Of a DNA stretch of 64,000 nt, positions 18,534-27,108 are shown piece by piece (the first letter of the stretch is position 1; each line of letters opens with the position of its first letter). The notes beneath the pieces were generated by a model, which saw nothing but the letters and a program-made list of their open reading frames with translations, did no database searches and was not told the origin of the DNA. A program made the translations under genes and the position numbers. Source of the DNA: a bacterium (GTDB lineage Bacteria; SZUA-79; Acidulodesulfobacterales; Acidulodesulfobacteraceae); contig JAJYYR010000001.1 of NCBI GenBank assembly GCA_021800805.1, positions 124,001 to 188,000 of the forward strand. The letters run 5' to 3'.

Positions 18534-21500
18534 ATGAAAAAGAATGCAAGTTTATTTAAAATAATATTTTTTACGGCAATCGCAGTAATTTTCGCAAGTA
18601 TATCGATTTTAAGCAAAGAAATTAAAATCTCTTATGCAAACGGAGTTCAATATATTACCCCTCAGGTTTTGATTGTATTAGATAATTCTCAGTCTATGGA
18701 CGGAGATTTGAGTGGAGCCATAATGACTGGTTCCGGGACGGTAACGCAAGATAATTCTTCATCCAGTCCGATAGATTATACGGTGCCCGCCGGATTTGTC
18801 GCTCCCGTAACAGGAACTACCACGGGGAATGCCGCATATACCGTCAATCAGAACGGCGAATACTTAGACAACTCCGCCAGTCGTCTGAACGTCGCCAAGG
18901 AAGCGATTATGGCGGTTTATAACGAATGGGCAAGCGACGTCCAGTTCGGTCTTATGGACTACGGGGTATCGGGAAGCCCCTCCGTTTCTACCACATGGGT
19001 ATATTATATGAGCGGTTCAGTAGGTTTTGAGTTTGGAAGTTCCGCTACACCGCCTTCAGGGCTACAAACCGTGCCTAATCCCTGCTATCAGCAAACATAT
19101 ACGGCATGTAACGACATAAAAAGTATTTATTCCGGGGGCGTTAGTTATAGCGACCCATATTTATACATTCAGGATACCAGCGACGAGCCGACAATTAATG
19201 ACGTGTTGTATGCTGGAGCGGGATGGCCCGTTAATTTTGTTAATTATAGCGGTCCGCATCCGTCATCTCCGTATCCGCCGAATTATTCATTAACAAATTA
19301 TAATAATGGAACTATTTCAGAGTCTTATAGCTTGGGCACGGATGGGACGGGAGGTTTTTCAACCTCTCCAACCAACGCTGGTTATGTGCCGTATTCCCCG
19401 CAGGTCTGGTATTCCGAACGGGGATTCGGCTATTATAATAATGTTACCAATAAAGGCGACCTTGTAATTCCTATTGCGGTTTCGGCTTCGGTGCAGCAAA
19501 CTTTGTTTTCTCAGTTTCTTGCGCCGGAAACAAACAATTCAAATACGTCCGAGATTAAAGCGGATGCGGTCAATGCTCCAATGGCGGGGACACTGGCAAG
19601 CGCGTTGTCTTATCTTACGGGTTCGGGCGGTTTTCCATCCCTGCCTTCTACGACATGTCCGGCAAAAAAATATGTAATTTTCGTTACGGACGGTCTGCCG
19701 ACATATGACCAAAATGGCAAGAACTGGCCGCCTATCGGTAGTGCCGCCGCGGCAGGTTATGGGGTTACCGCAACTTTCAACGCCGACGGTTCTCTTGCGG
19801 CTACGAACGATACCGCGTTAAGCGAGACTATTCAGGAAATATCAAACTTAAAAGCTCAGGGCATAGATACTTATGTCATAGGTCTGGGCGCCGGAGTAAA
19901 TCCTTCCTTAAATCCTGAGGCGGCGGCAGTTCTGCAGGCTATGGCTGTTGCAGGAGGTACAAGTAATTATTTTCCCGCGACCACGTCGGCAGATGTTGCA
20001 AACGACATGGGAATTATAGTTCAGGCGATAGTATCATCCGGTTCCTATGTTTCGCCGGTTATAGACCAGACGCCGAGCAAGTCCGGAAATTACGCTTATT
20101 ACGCCAACTTTGAGTCGGTTAATCAGCCGCTCTGGGGCGACGGGAATATTTTTAATTTTACTTTAAATTCGCAGGGCCAGTTGATAGGTCCGAGCGGTCC
20201 GGCCGTCAACGCCAACGGTATAGTAATCACAAGCGATTCTTACTGGGATAGCGGCAACGGAGCGGGAGGCGCTCTTCAAAATAAAAGTTCCGATTTAAGA
20301 CATGTAATTACAAGTGATATTAATACCTCAACCGGTTCCGTCGCCATAATACCTTTTAGCATTAGCAACGATACTAATTTGGAAACTCTTTTGGGGCTTA
20401 CTTCAACTAATTATACTGCCGTTTGTCCAAGCTCTGCCTCTGAAAGCGCCTGCGCAGACGACATTATAAATTTCGTGCTTGACCCGGGCGAATCGACCAA
20501 CAACTGGAAATTAGGGGCTATATATCACTCCCAGCCGGTATTTATAGGACCTCCGGCTTATCCGTATTCAAGCGCATCATATCAGGCTTTCAAATCTCAA
20601 TATGCCACAAGGTCGAATGTTTTGGTGGCGGGAGCCAACGACGGCATGCTTCACGGATTTGATGCAGGAATTTACGGATCCGGCCCCGGTTCAACTTCAA
20701 ATACATACGGTTACGGCACGGGAGGTGAAATATTCGGTTACATACCGCCCGATTTTTTAAACGAACCGCCGGTAGGAAACGAAGAAATATGTCCTACAAA
20801 TAATTCGCTCGTTCTTCCAAAAATTACTTGCTGGTATGAATTATCCTTGATGCCTTCATCGACGAACTTTGACACTTATTATCCGTATTTTGAATTTGTA
20901 GATTCTACTCCGGGGGTAAGCGACGTATTTTTCGGTAATATATTTAACGGAACTACAAATAGTATAGATGCGGCTAATTATCCGATTTCGACTGGAACTC
21001 CGGCGAACAGCTGGCATACGGTTTTAATAGGAGGAGAAAGGAGCGGAGGGTACAGCTATTTTGCGCTGGGACTTTCAAATCCGCCGCCTCCTATCACCGG
21101 AAACACATATCCCGACCCTTTATGGGATTTTTCGGATGCGGCCGCTTCTACCGCACCTATGGGAAATACATGGTCTCAGCCTTTTTTAACTTATGTATGC
21201 CTTCCAAATCCTAATTATAATTTGACCAACGGCGGGACGGGACTATGCCAAAACAATCCAAATCCGGCGAACCCGCTGGTTCCTTCGCAGTATATCGAAA
21301 CATATGCCGCTTTTCTAGGCGGAGGGTATTCTTCTAATAATACTGCAGGGCAGGCGGTATATGCCTTATACGCCGAACCGAATCCAGTAAATACCGGAAC
21401 ATCCGGAAACCAGAACTATGTTGACGAGCAGGAGTTATGGAAATTTGACGGCGCAAACGATTCTAATATGAAATATTCCATACCTTCGGCTATAGCGCCG

Positions 21501-22289
21501 TATCCTTCTTACGGCGAACTTCAGGCTTTTTATGTGGGGGATTTAGGCGGACAGATGTGGGCTTTTAATATTCCGAACGGAACGCCCCCTTATGCCGCAA
21601 ACGGCAGTTCAAACTGGACGGGATGCAGAGTTTTCGCTTCGGACCAGACGGCTTCTCCGCTGGATATTTTCTTTCCTCCGTCAATCTCTTCCGATAATTC
21701 CGGCAATGTATGGCTGTATTTTGGAACGGGGAACAGAGCTGATTTAACGGAAATGAATTCTGCAAGAAATAATGAATTAATCGGATTAAATACCGCAGGG
21801 ACTCAAGGAATCGGCGAGTGTGCCGTAAAAGGACAAACAAATTATCCGTACAACGAAACCGATTTAACGAATGAAACAGGTATAAGCGGTATAGGAACCG
21901 TAACAAGCGACGGCTGGTATATAACATTGAGCCCCGGAGAAAAAGTCGTTAGTTCGCCTACGGTTTATGACGGCATAGTGTATTTCGACACATATATTCC
22001 TTCAGCCGCTTCTAACGCCTGCGGCCTTGGAACGGCAAAATTATATGCGCTTTATTATCTTAACGGAGGAGGAACTATAACGACAAGCGGCGGGACGGTA
22101 ATAATTTCAAATACGGTAACAGGCGGCGGAGCGGCGCAATCTCTTACAGTAGGTTCAGGCGTACCATCCGCGCCCGTTATATCAAACGGAAATTTGATAG
22201 TAACGACATCTACGGGCGCTGTTTTAACCCAAAAAATTCCGTCTATGCCGTCTAAAATTATACCTACTTCATGGTTTCAATTGCCGTAA
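18534..22289 (+). CDS. pilY1: Type IV pilus tip adhesin/assembly protein PilY1
   Basis: Secreted pilus-tip adhesin and assembly factor. The 1251 residues include an N-terminal signal peptide (hydrophobic 9-27). A von Willebrand A-like domain follows with the metal site DNSQS at residues 50-54 and the later strand KKYVIFVTDGLPTYD. The C-terminal half (~600-1150) has the PilC/PilY beta-propeller, e.g. VLVAGANDGMLHGFDAG and WHTVLIGGERSGGYSYFAL. The final ~100 residues are Thr/Gly/Ser-rich. It is the largest gene in the window and last in the tip cluster. The major pilin and motor genes are not here. Confidence 0.93.
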   Translation: MKKNASLFKIIFFTAIAVIFASISILSKEIKISYANGVQYITPQVLIVLDNSQSMDGDLSGAIMTGSGTVTQDNSSSSPIDYTVPAGFVAPVTGTTTGNAAYTVNQNGEYLDNSASRLNVAKEAIMAVYNEWASDVQFGLMDYGVSGSPSVSTTWVYYMSGSVGFEFGSSATPPSGLQTVPNPCYQQTYTACNDIKSIYSGGVSYSDPYLYIQDTSDEPTINDVLYAGAGWPVNFVNYSGPHPSSPYPPNYSLTNYNNGTISESYSLGTDGTGGFSTSPTNAGYVPYSPQVWYSERGFGYYNNVTNKGDLVIPIAVSASVQQTLFSQFLAPETNNSNTSEIKADAVNAPMAGTLASALSYLTGSGGFPSLPSTTCPAKKYVIFVTDGLPTYDQNGKNWPPIGSAAAAGYGVTATFNADGSLAATNDTALSETIQEISNLKAQGIDTYVIGLGAGVNPSLNPEAAAVLQAMAVAGGTSNYFPATTSADVANDMGIIVQAIVSSGSYVSPVIDQTPSKSGNYAYYANFESVNQPLWGDGNIFNFTLNSQGQLIGPSGPAVNANGIVITSDSYWDSGNGAGGALQNKSSDLRHVITSDINTSTGSVAIIPFSISNDTNLETLLGLTSTNYTAVCPSSASESACADDIINFVLDPGESTNNWKLGAIYHSQPVFIGPPAYPYSSASYQAFKSQYATRSNVLVAGANDGMLHGFDAGIYGSGPGSTSNTYGYGTGGEIFGYIPPDFLNEPPVGNEEICPTNNSLVLPKITCWYELSLMPSSTNFDTYYPYFEFVDSTPGVSDVFFGNIFNGTTNSIDAANYPISTGTPANSWHTVLIGGERSGGYSYFALGLSNPPPPITGNTYPDPLWDFSDAAASTAPMGNTWSQPFLTYVCLPNPNYNLTNGGTGLCQNNPNPANPLVPSQYIETYAAFLGGGYSSNNTAGQAVYALYAEPNPVNTGTSGNQNYVDEQELWKFDGANDSNMKYSIPSAIAPYPSYGELQAFYVGDLGGQMWAFNIPNGTPPYAANGSSNWTGCRVFASDQTASPLDIFFPPSISSDNSGNVWLYFGTGNRADLTEMNSARNNELIGLNTAGTQGIGECAVKGQTNYPYNETDLTNETGISGIGTVTSDGWYITLSPGEKVVSSPTVYDGIVYFDTYIPSAASNACGLGTAKLYALYYLNGGGTITTSGGTVIISNTVTGGGAAQSLTVGSGVPSAPVISNGNLIVTTSTGAVLTQKIPSMPSKIIPTSWFQLP

Positions 22290-22335
22290 ATATCGTAAAA
22301 CATAAATAATTTTTTGTTCGGGAATATTTTTCTTA

Positions 22336-23076
22336 ATGAGCGGCATAAAAAGAATATTAGATATTTTAATCAGCATAAAATCATGGGTTATAATTATATT
22401 TGTAACAATCTTTTTTGCGATTGCCGCAATTTTTATTTCACTTTTCGGCGGCGACGAAAAAGCTCAAAAGATTGCAAGATTATGGGGAAAAACGATAGTT
22501 AGGTTTTTAGGTATTACTATAATCGAAAGCGGTTCGGAAAATATAGACCCGTCAAAATCATACATCATTACTTCCAATCACCAGAGCTATTTTGATATAT
22601 TCGTCCTGCTTACCTGCTTAAATTTAAATTTTAAATTTATCGCAAAGGCATCTCTTTTTAAAATTCCGTTTCTAGGCTGGTCGATGAAAAGACTCGGCTA
22701 CATACCGATAGACAGAGAAAACTTAAGGAGCGCCCTTAAAAGCGTTAAAGCAGGGACAGAACTTCTTAAGAACAAAACCTCTATACTGATTTTTCCCGAA
22801 GGGATGAGGTCGCCTGATGGAAGGCTTTTGAGCTTTAAAAAAGGCGGGCTCAATATGTTCCTTAAGCAGGGCGGTATGACCATCCTGCCTGTCGTCATCA
22901 TAGGCACCGTAAATATTTTAAAGAAAAACAGCCTGGCGATACACCCGGGAAAGACCGTAGAACTCCATATTTTAAAGCCTTTAAACGTGGTCGAAAAAGG
23001 CGATAGCGCCGTTATAATAGAAAAAATAGAGCAGGGAACCCACAAAGCTTTAGAAAACGGATGTCCTCAATTTTAA
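22336..23076 (+). CDS. plsC: 1-acyl-sn-glycerol-3-phosphate acyltransferase
   Basis: Adds the second acyl chain in phosphatidic acid synthesis at the inner membrane. It has 246 residues: an N-terminal membrane segment (~18-37), acyltransferase box I NHQSYFDIF (HX4D), the basic motif GYIPIDRENLRS, and box III FPEGMRSPDG followed by FKKGGLNMFLKQG. It is 46 bases downstream of pilY1 on the same strand and may be read through from it. Confidence 0.94.
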   Translation: MSGIKRILDILISIKSWVIIIFVTIFFAIAAIFISLFGGDEKAQKIARLWGKTIVRFLGITIIESGSENIDPSKSYIITSNHQSYFDIFVLLTCLNLNFKFIAKASLFKIPFLGWSMKRLGYIPIDRENLRSALKSVKAGTELLKNKTSILIFPEGMRSPDGRLLSFKKGGLNMFLKQGGMTILPVVIIGTVNILKKNSLAIHPGKTVELHILKPLNVVEKGDSAVIIEKIEQGTHKALENGCPQF

Positions 23077-23144
23077 GATTTTAAATATTTTTCTTGAAAA
23101 AAGAAATATCAGATGATAGAATTAAAAGTAGGAGAAATATAAAA

Positions 23145-23366
23145 ATGTCTGAATTATCAAAAATAGGTAAGAGAGCGCAGGTAGTCATACCCAAAAAAAT
23201 TCGTAACGAGATTAACATAAAGGAAGGGGACAGTATTTTTATCGACGCAATAGATAACTCTATAATCATAACCTTAGTTCCAAAGGATATTTTAGAGTTT
23301 GCAGGTATTGCTAAGGGTATTTATCAAAAAAATTACATCGAAAAAATTAGAAAAGAATGGGATTAA
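23145..23366 (+). CDS. AbrB/MazE-type antitoxin
   Basis: 73 residues starting at the ATG at 23145, chosen because AGGAG lies just upstream; an upstream in-frame TTG at 23094 has no such site. The SpoVT/AbrB swapped-hairpin fold is evident: KIGKRAQVVIPKKIRNEI, then IKEGDSIFIDAIDNSIIITLV. The helical C-terminal tail probably wraps the toxin. It overlaps the next PIN-domain gene by 10 bases, a standard toxin-antitoxin arrangement. Such antitoxins usually repress their own operon. Confidence 0.87.
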   Translation: MSELSKIGKRAQVVIPKKIRNEINIKEGDSIFIDAIDNSIIITLVPKDILEFAGIAKGIYQKNYIEKIRKEWD

Positions 23367-23761
23367 ATGTCTTTGCCGATTCAAATATTATAATTTATTT
23401 CCTTGAAAGAAACGAACGCTTTTTTTCATTAGTTGAGCCATATTTTAAAAAATGTCAGAAAAAAGAATTGGTTTTGTTTACATCTTCCTTATCGTTTATG
23501 GAAGTTTTGGTGCCGATTGTTTCTGAGGGCAATCGTGTTTTACAAGCAAAGTATAATTACCTTTTTAAAGATTTTTTAAAAATTATAGATATAGATTTAA
23601 ATGTGGCTGAGATTGGAGCATATATCAAGGCAAGATATAGAATTAAAACTCCCAATGCACTGCAGATCGCGTGTGCTAAGAAAGCAAATTGTAATGAATT
23701 CTTAACCGCCGACGCCGGAATTGAGAAAATAAAAGAAATAAAAATCAAAATAATTAAGTAA
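23357..23761 (+). CDS. PIN-domain toxin (VapC-like) with one altered acidic residue
   Basis: 134 residues. Predicted Mg-dependent ribonuclease toxin. PIN acidic residues seen are Asp8 (VFADSNIIIY), Glu49 (SFMEVLVP) and Asp119 (LTADAGI). The third usual Asp, in the DA-x-x-A motif, is Asn100 here (TPNALQIA; codon AAT at 23654-23656), one base from GAT. Activity could be reduced or lost, although some PIN proteins tolerate changes. It pairs with the overlapping AbrB-type antitoxin. Confidence 0.83.
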   Translation: MGLNVFADSNIIIYFLERNERFFSLVEPYFKKCQKKELVLFTSSLSFMEVLVPIVSEGNRVLQAKYNYLFKDFLKIIDIDLNVAEIGAYIKARYRIKTPNALQIACAKKANCNEFLTADAGIEKIKEIKIKIIK

Positions 23762-23788
23762 ATAAATTAAACGTAATAATCGCTATTA

Positions 23789-25453
23789 ATGGCTACATTA
23801 AAAGTTATACCTCTCGGCGGACTCGGCGAAATCGGTCTAAATATGATGGTTTACGAGACCGAAAAGGACATTATAATCGTTGATTCGGGAATTATGTTTC
23901 CCGAGGATTATATGCTCGGGATAGATATGGTTATTCCAGACATAAAATATCTATACGATCCCGAAAAAAAGAAAAAGATTAAAGGAATAGTCCTCACTCA
24001 TGGGCATGAAGACCATATCGGCGCCATTCCTTATATTTTAAGAGAATTTAATATCCCTATTTTTGGCACCCCTTTTACCCTCGGAATACTCGAAGAAAAA
24101 CTAAAAGAACATGATTTGCCTTTTAAGGTATCTCTGTTTACGGTTAAAACGGGCAATACAATTACCCTCGGAGATTTTGAAATAGAATTTATCAGGGTCG
24201 CGCATTCTATTATAGATGGAGCGAGTCTTGCCATTAAAACGCCGGTCGGCACGATAATACATACGGGAGATTTTAAGCTTGACCAGACTCTCGAAAAAAA
24301 TGCGGTAACCGATATCAACAGGCTTGCCCATTACGGCGATAACGGGGTTTTAGCATTATTTTCCGACTCCACCAATATAGAAAAAGAAGGATTTACTATA
24401 TCGGAAAACGATATAAAAAAGACTTTCAGAAATATTTTTAGAGATAACAATACGAGAATAATAGTCGCTCTTTTTGCTTCAAATATACACAGGATTTCCG
24501 AACTTCTTTCCTTGGCGAAGGAATTTAATAAAAAAGTTATATTCAGCGGAAGAAGCCTTATGACTTATACAAAGGTTGCAAGAAAATTAGGCTATTTGAA
24601 TATTCCGGAGGAAGTTCTGATAGACGAGGAAACGATTGGCTATTATAAACCGGAAGAACTCTTGATATTAACCACCGGAACTCAAGGCGAAGCTATGTCG
24701 GCGCTTTCAAGAATTTCGGTGGACGACCATAAATACATTAAAATTAAGCCTAACGACCTTGTATTAATGTCTTCTAAATTTATTCCGGGAAACGAAAAAG
24801 CTATCTCGAAAATCATTAACAACCTTTATAAAAGAGGCGCGGAAGTTTACTATGAAAGCATTTCCGAAATCCACGTGTCCGGTCATGCAAGTAAAGAAGA
24901 ACTTAAACTTATGTTGAATATCGTTAAGCCGAAATATTTTATTCCGGTTCACGGGGAATTAAAACATCTGTATCAACATAAGAAACTTGCGATAAATTCC
25001 GGTATTCCGCCTTCCGACGTTTTTGTCATTGAAAACGGCAACAGTCTTATTTTTGCTAAAGATAAAGGATGTAGAATTGGAGAAAGCGTTTATGCCGGCA
25101 GAATTTTTGTCGATGGCAAAGGGATCGGCGATGTCGGCGCTCATACCCTTAAAGAACGGGCGCATCTTTCGGAAAACGGAATGATTATAGTCCAGCTCGT
25201 CGTAGATTCCAAGACGTCGAGTATAATTTCCGGTCCGGATATTATTTCTAAAGGATTTGTGTTTGAGGATTATTTTAAAGAATTAAACGACGTTCTTTAT
25301 AAATTGGTTATGCATGTAATAGAAGAAAATCAAAAACACGACAGCATCGATTGGGTTAAAGTGAAGGACGATATAAGAAAAGCTTTAAAGAAATATTTAA
25401 ATAAAACTATAGACAGGCATCCTTTTATTTTTCCAATGATTACTGAAATTTAA
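23789..25453 (+). CDS. rnj: Ribonuclease J
   Basis: Metallo-beta-lactamase RNase with 5' exo and endo activity in mRNA turnover and rRNA processing. The 554 residues contain the zinc motif LTHGHEDHIGAIPY, the beta-CASP segment with FSDSTNIEKEGFT, and motif ISEIHVSGHASKEEL followed by KYFIPVHGELKHL. The C-terminal ~100 residues form the dimer-supporting domain. The gene is 27 bases after the toxin gene but is unlikely to be functionally linked to it. Confidence 0.96.
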   Translation: MATLKVIPLGGLGEIGLNMMVYETEKDIIIVDSGIMFPEDYMLGIDMVIPDIKYLYDPEKKKKIKGIVLTHGHEDHIGAIPYILREFNIPIFGTPFTLGILEEKLKEHDLPFKVSLFTVKTGNTITLGDFEIEFIRVAHSIIDGASLAIKTPVGTIIHTGDFKLDQTLEKNAVTDINRLAHYGDNGVLALFSDSTNIEKEGFTISENDIKKTFRNIFRDNNTRIIVALFASNIHRISELLSLAKEFNKKVIFSGRSLMTYTKVARKLGYLNIPEEVLIDEETIGYYKPEELLILTTGTQGEAMSALSRISVDDHKYIKIKPNDLVLMSSKFIPGNEKAISKIINNLYKRGAEVYYESISEIHVSGHASKEELKLMLNIVKPKYFIPVHGELKHLYQHKKLAINSGIPPSDVFVIENGNSLIFAKDKGCRIGESVYAGRIFVDGKGIGDVGAHTLKERAHLSENGMIIVQLVVDSKTSSIISGPDIISKGFVFEDYFKELNDVLYKLVMHVIEENQKHDSIDWVKVKDDIRKALKKYLNKTIDRHPFIFPMITEI

Positions 25454-25460
25454 TTTATTC

Positions 25461-25486
25461 AATAAAAATAATTTTTTATTTTTATT
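25461..25486 (+). terminator. A/T-only stem-loop after RNase J
   Basis: Arms AATAAAAATAA (25461-25471) and TTATTTTTATT (25476-25486) flank TTTT, eight bases after the RNase J stop. The stem has no G or C, so it is weak. Transcription may continue into the small peptide gene, or a TGGTATACT extended -10 at 25488-25496 may restart it. Confidence 0.4.
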
Positions 25487-25574
25487 ATGGTATACTTTAT
25501 TTAACGCTAATAATTATTAAAGATAATTATTAAATATACCGTTTAATTAATAAAAGGTAACGGAGGTGATTAAA

Positions 25575-25643
25575 ATGGCATGCGCTTCTAAAAAATCGGC
25601 TTCTACATCTAAAAGCAAACCCGCAAAAGCAAAGAGCAAATAA
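25575..25643 (+). CDS. 22-residue lysine/serine/alanine-rich peptide
   Basis: Short open frame ATG to TAA with a near-perfect ribosome site (GGAGGTGAT, 25562-25570) eight bases before the ATG. Product begins MACASKKSASTSK and ends KAKSK. It has 7 Lys, 6 Ser, 5 Ala, no acidic residue and one Cys, similar in composition to tails of histone H1-like proteins. No homologue is recognised. It lies in its own interval between RNase J and a 19-base-pair stem-loop. The strong ribosome site is the main support; expression is unproven. Confidence 0.6.
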   Translation: MACASKKSASTSKSKPAKAKSK

Positions 25644-25674
25644 TGAAAGGTTGCAGCTTTTGGGACATGTTCTT

Positions 25675-25741
25675 ACGGCAAACGCTTTTAATTTTAAATA
25701 TTTTAAATGTAAAAATGTCTTTAATTAAAAGCGTTTGCCGT
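25675..25741. terminator. Long stem-loop between peptide gene and convergent gene
   Basis: 19-base perfect arms, ACGGCAAACGCTTTTAATT (25675-25693) and its complement (25723-25741), enclose an A/T-rich 29-base loop. A T-rich tail (TTATTTTT) follows on the plus strand. It ends six bases before the stop codon of the convergent 85-residue gene, so it could terminate both transcripts. The loop is unusually large for a terminator. Confidence 0.65.
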
Positions 25742-25746
25742 TATTT

Positions 25747-26004
25747 TTAGTCGTTATTTTCGTCGTCTCCTTTGGTTTTGCCGCCCCCGGTTTTTGATCT
25801 GCGTTCTTTTGTTTTTGCAATTCTATCATCGATTCTTTTAACAAAACCATTAAATACGCCTTCTATAGCAAATATCAATTCTTTATTTGCATTGCCTAAA
25901 TGTTCTACGACATCTACGGGGATTTTATCGTATATTCCGTCCACTATTCTGTGTCTAAAATCCGACCTTTTTTCTCTAAAAGATTTTTCTTCTTTTGAAA
26001 GCAT
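25747..26004 (-). CDS. Small charged protein of unknown function
   Basis: 85 residues, function not recognised. The central part VDVVEHLGNANKELIFAIEGVFNGFVKRID looks like two amphipathic helices. Both ends are highly charged (N-terminal EEKSFREKRSDFRHR; C-terminal TKERRSKTGGGKTKG then acidic DDEND). No membrane segment or signal is seen. An ACGGAGG ribosome site precedes the ATG. Its leader resembles that of the convergent peptide gene. It could be a nucleic-acid- or granule-associated protein, but that is speculation. Confidence 0.72.
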   Translation of the reverse strand: MLSKEEKSFREKRSDFRHRIVDGIYDKIPVDVVEHLGNANKELIFAIEGVFNGFVKRIDDRIAKTKERRSKTGGGKTKGDDENND

Positions 26005-26084
26005 TTTAACCTCCGTTACCCGATATTTTAATTTTTTGCAGATTATAATTTAATTATAACCCCATTGTCGTTAAAATTCAAATT

Positions 26085-26912
26085 TTATTCGGAATATTTT
26101 TTACCTATTCCATATCCTAATTTTTCGGAAATAGCATTGCTTGCTTCGACGGTAAGCGGGATAATAACATTTTTAAGTTTTTCCGAAGTGGTTCTTATTA
26201 CCGGAGCCGAAATAGATATGCCTCCTATTATATGGGTAGTGTAATCCCTTAAAGGCGCACCTATGCAGATTATGCCTTCGTCAAGCTCCTCATTATCTAT
26301 CGCATAACCCTGCTGTTTTACTTTATCTAATTCTTTGAATAGAGCTTCCTTATTCGTTATGGTATTTTTAGTAAAAGGAGAGAGTTTTTCAGGCAGAAGT
26401 TTTTCTATGTTTTCTTTAGATTCAAAAGCAATTTGGGATTTTCCTATAGCGGTGGCATAAACGGGAAGCATATTGCCGACTCTAGAGGCGACTTTTAAAA
26501 CCTGATCGGCTTCTATTATGTCGAGATAAATAACATTTTTTTCCCTTATGACCCCGACGTAAGCAGATTCCTTTAATTTATCGACTAATCCCTTGAGAAT
26601 GGGTTCGGCAATGCTTAAAAGCCTTAAATGATGGATAAAAGACTGACCGAGCTCAAGACTTTTTAATCCGAGGCGATAATTTTCGGTAAACGGATCCTGC
26701 TCTATATATCCCATATATTCTAAAGTAGCAAGAAGCCTGAAGATTTTATTTTTGTGAAGCTTTAAAATTTTACTTAACTCGCTTACTCCAAGCTCCGGCT
26801 TTTCGCCTTTAAAAGCCTCTAAAAGGTCAAGCGAATTTAAAACCGTTTTAATAAAGTAGTTGGTTTTATCCTTTTTTTTGCCTGCCGGCTCTTTTTTATT
26901 TTTCGTCTGCAT
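26085..26912 (-). CDS. IclR-family transcriptional regulator
   Basis: 275 residues. A winged helix-turn-helix lies at ~22-85 (LGVSELSKILKLHKNKIFRLLATLEYMGYIEQD). The C-terminal effector domain (~100-265) has the IclR-typical AIGKSQIAFES and YAIDNEELDEGIICIGAPLRD. The basic N-terminal leader (KKEPAGKKKDK) may aid DNA binding. It is divergent from amrS, with 196 bases between the starts, so it may control itself and amrS (inference). The effector is unknown. Confidence 0.93.
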   Translation of the reverse strand: MQTKNKKEPAGKKKDKTNYFIKTVLNSLDLLEAFKGEKPELGVSELSKILKLHKNKIFRLLATLEYMGYIEQDPFTENYRLGLKSLELGQSFIHHLRLLSIAEPILKGLVDKLKESAYVGVIREKNVIYLDIIEADQVLKVASRVGNMLPVYATAIGKSQIAFESKENIEKLLPEKLSPFTKNTITNKEALFKELDKVKQQGYAIDNEELDEGIICIGAPLRDYTTHIIGGISISAPVIRTTSEKLKNVIIPLTVEASNAISEKLGYGIGKKYSE

Positions 26913-27056
26913 TTTTGCACCTTAATTTTCAAATTATAATTTCAATTTCAGATTAATTTTACATAAATAAAAAATAAAATGCAATTTTACATTATTAAAA
27001 ATTAAAATGATTTTAATTATGCGTTATATTTAAAATATCATAAAAAAATTAAAATT

Positions 27057-27065
27057 TGATATAAT
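27057..27065 (+). promoter_or_regulatory. Extended -10 promoter element before amrS
   Basis: TGATATAAT, a TGn extended -10, lies 43 bases before the TTG start of amrS in the divergent IclR/amrS region. No good -35 was found, as is common with extended -10 promoters. Confidence 0.4.
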
Positions 27066-27108
27066 TAATTAAATAAAATATAAATAAAATTCAATTGGAG
27101 AAGCAAAA

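Noticed and set aside
22698..23045. 115-residue minus-strand open frame inside plsC
   Set aside because: Antisense to the conserved acyltransferase motifs; product shows no recognisable domain.
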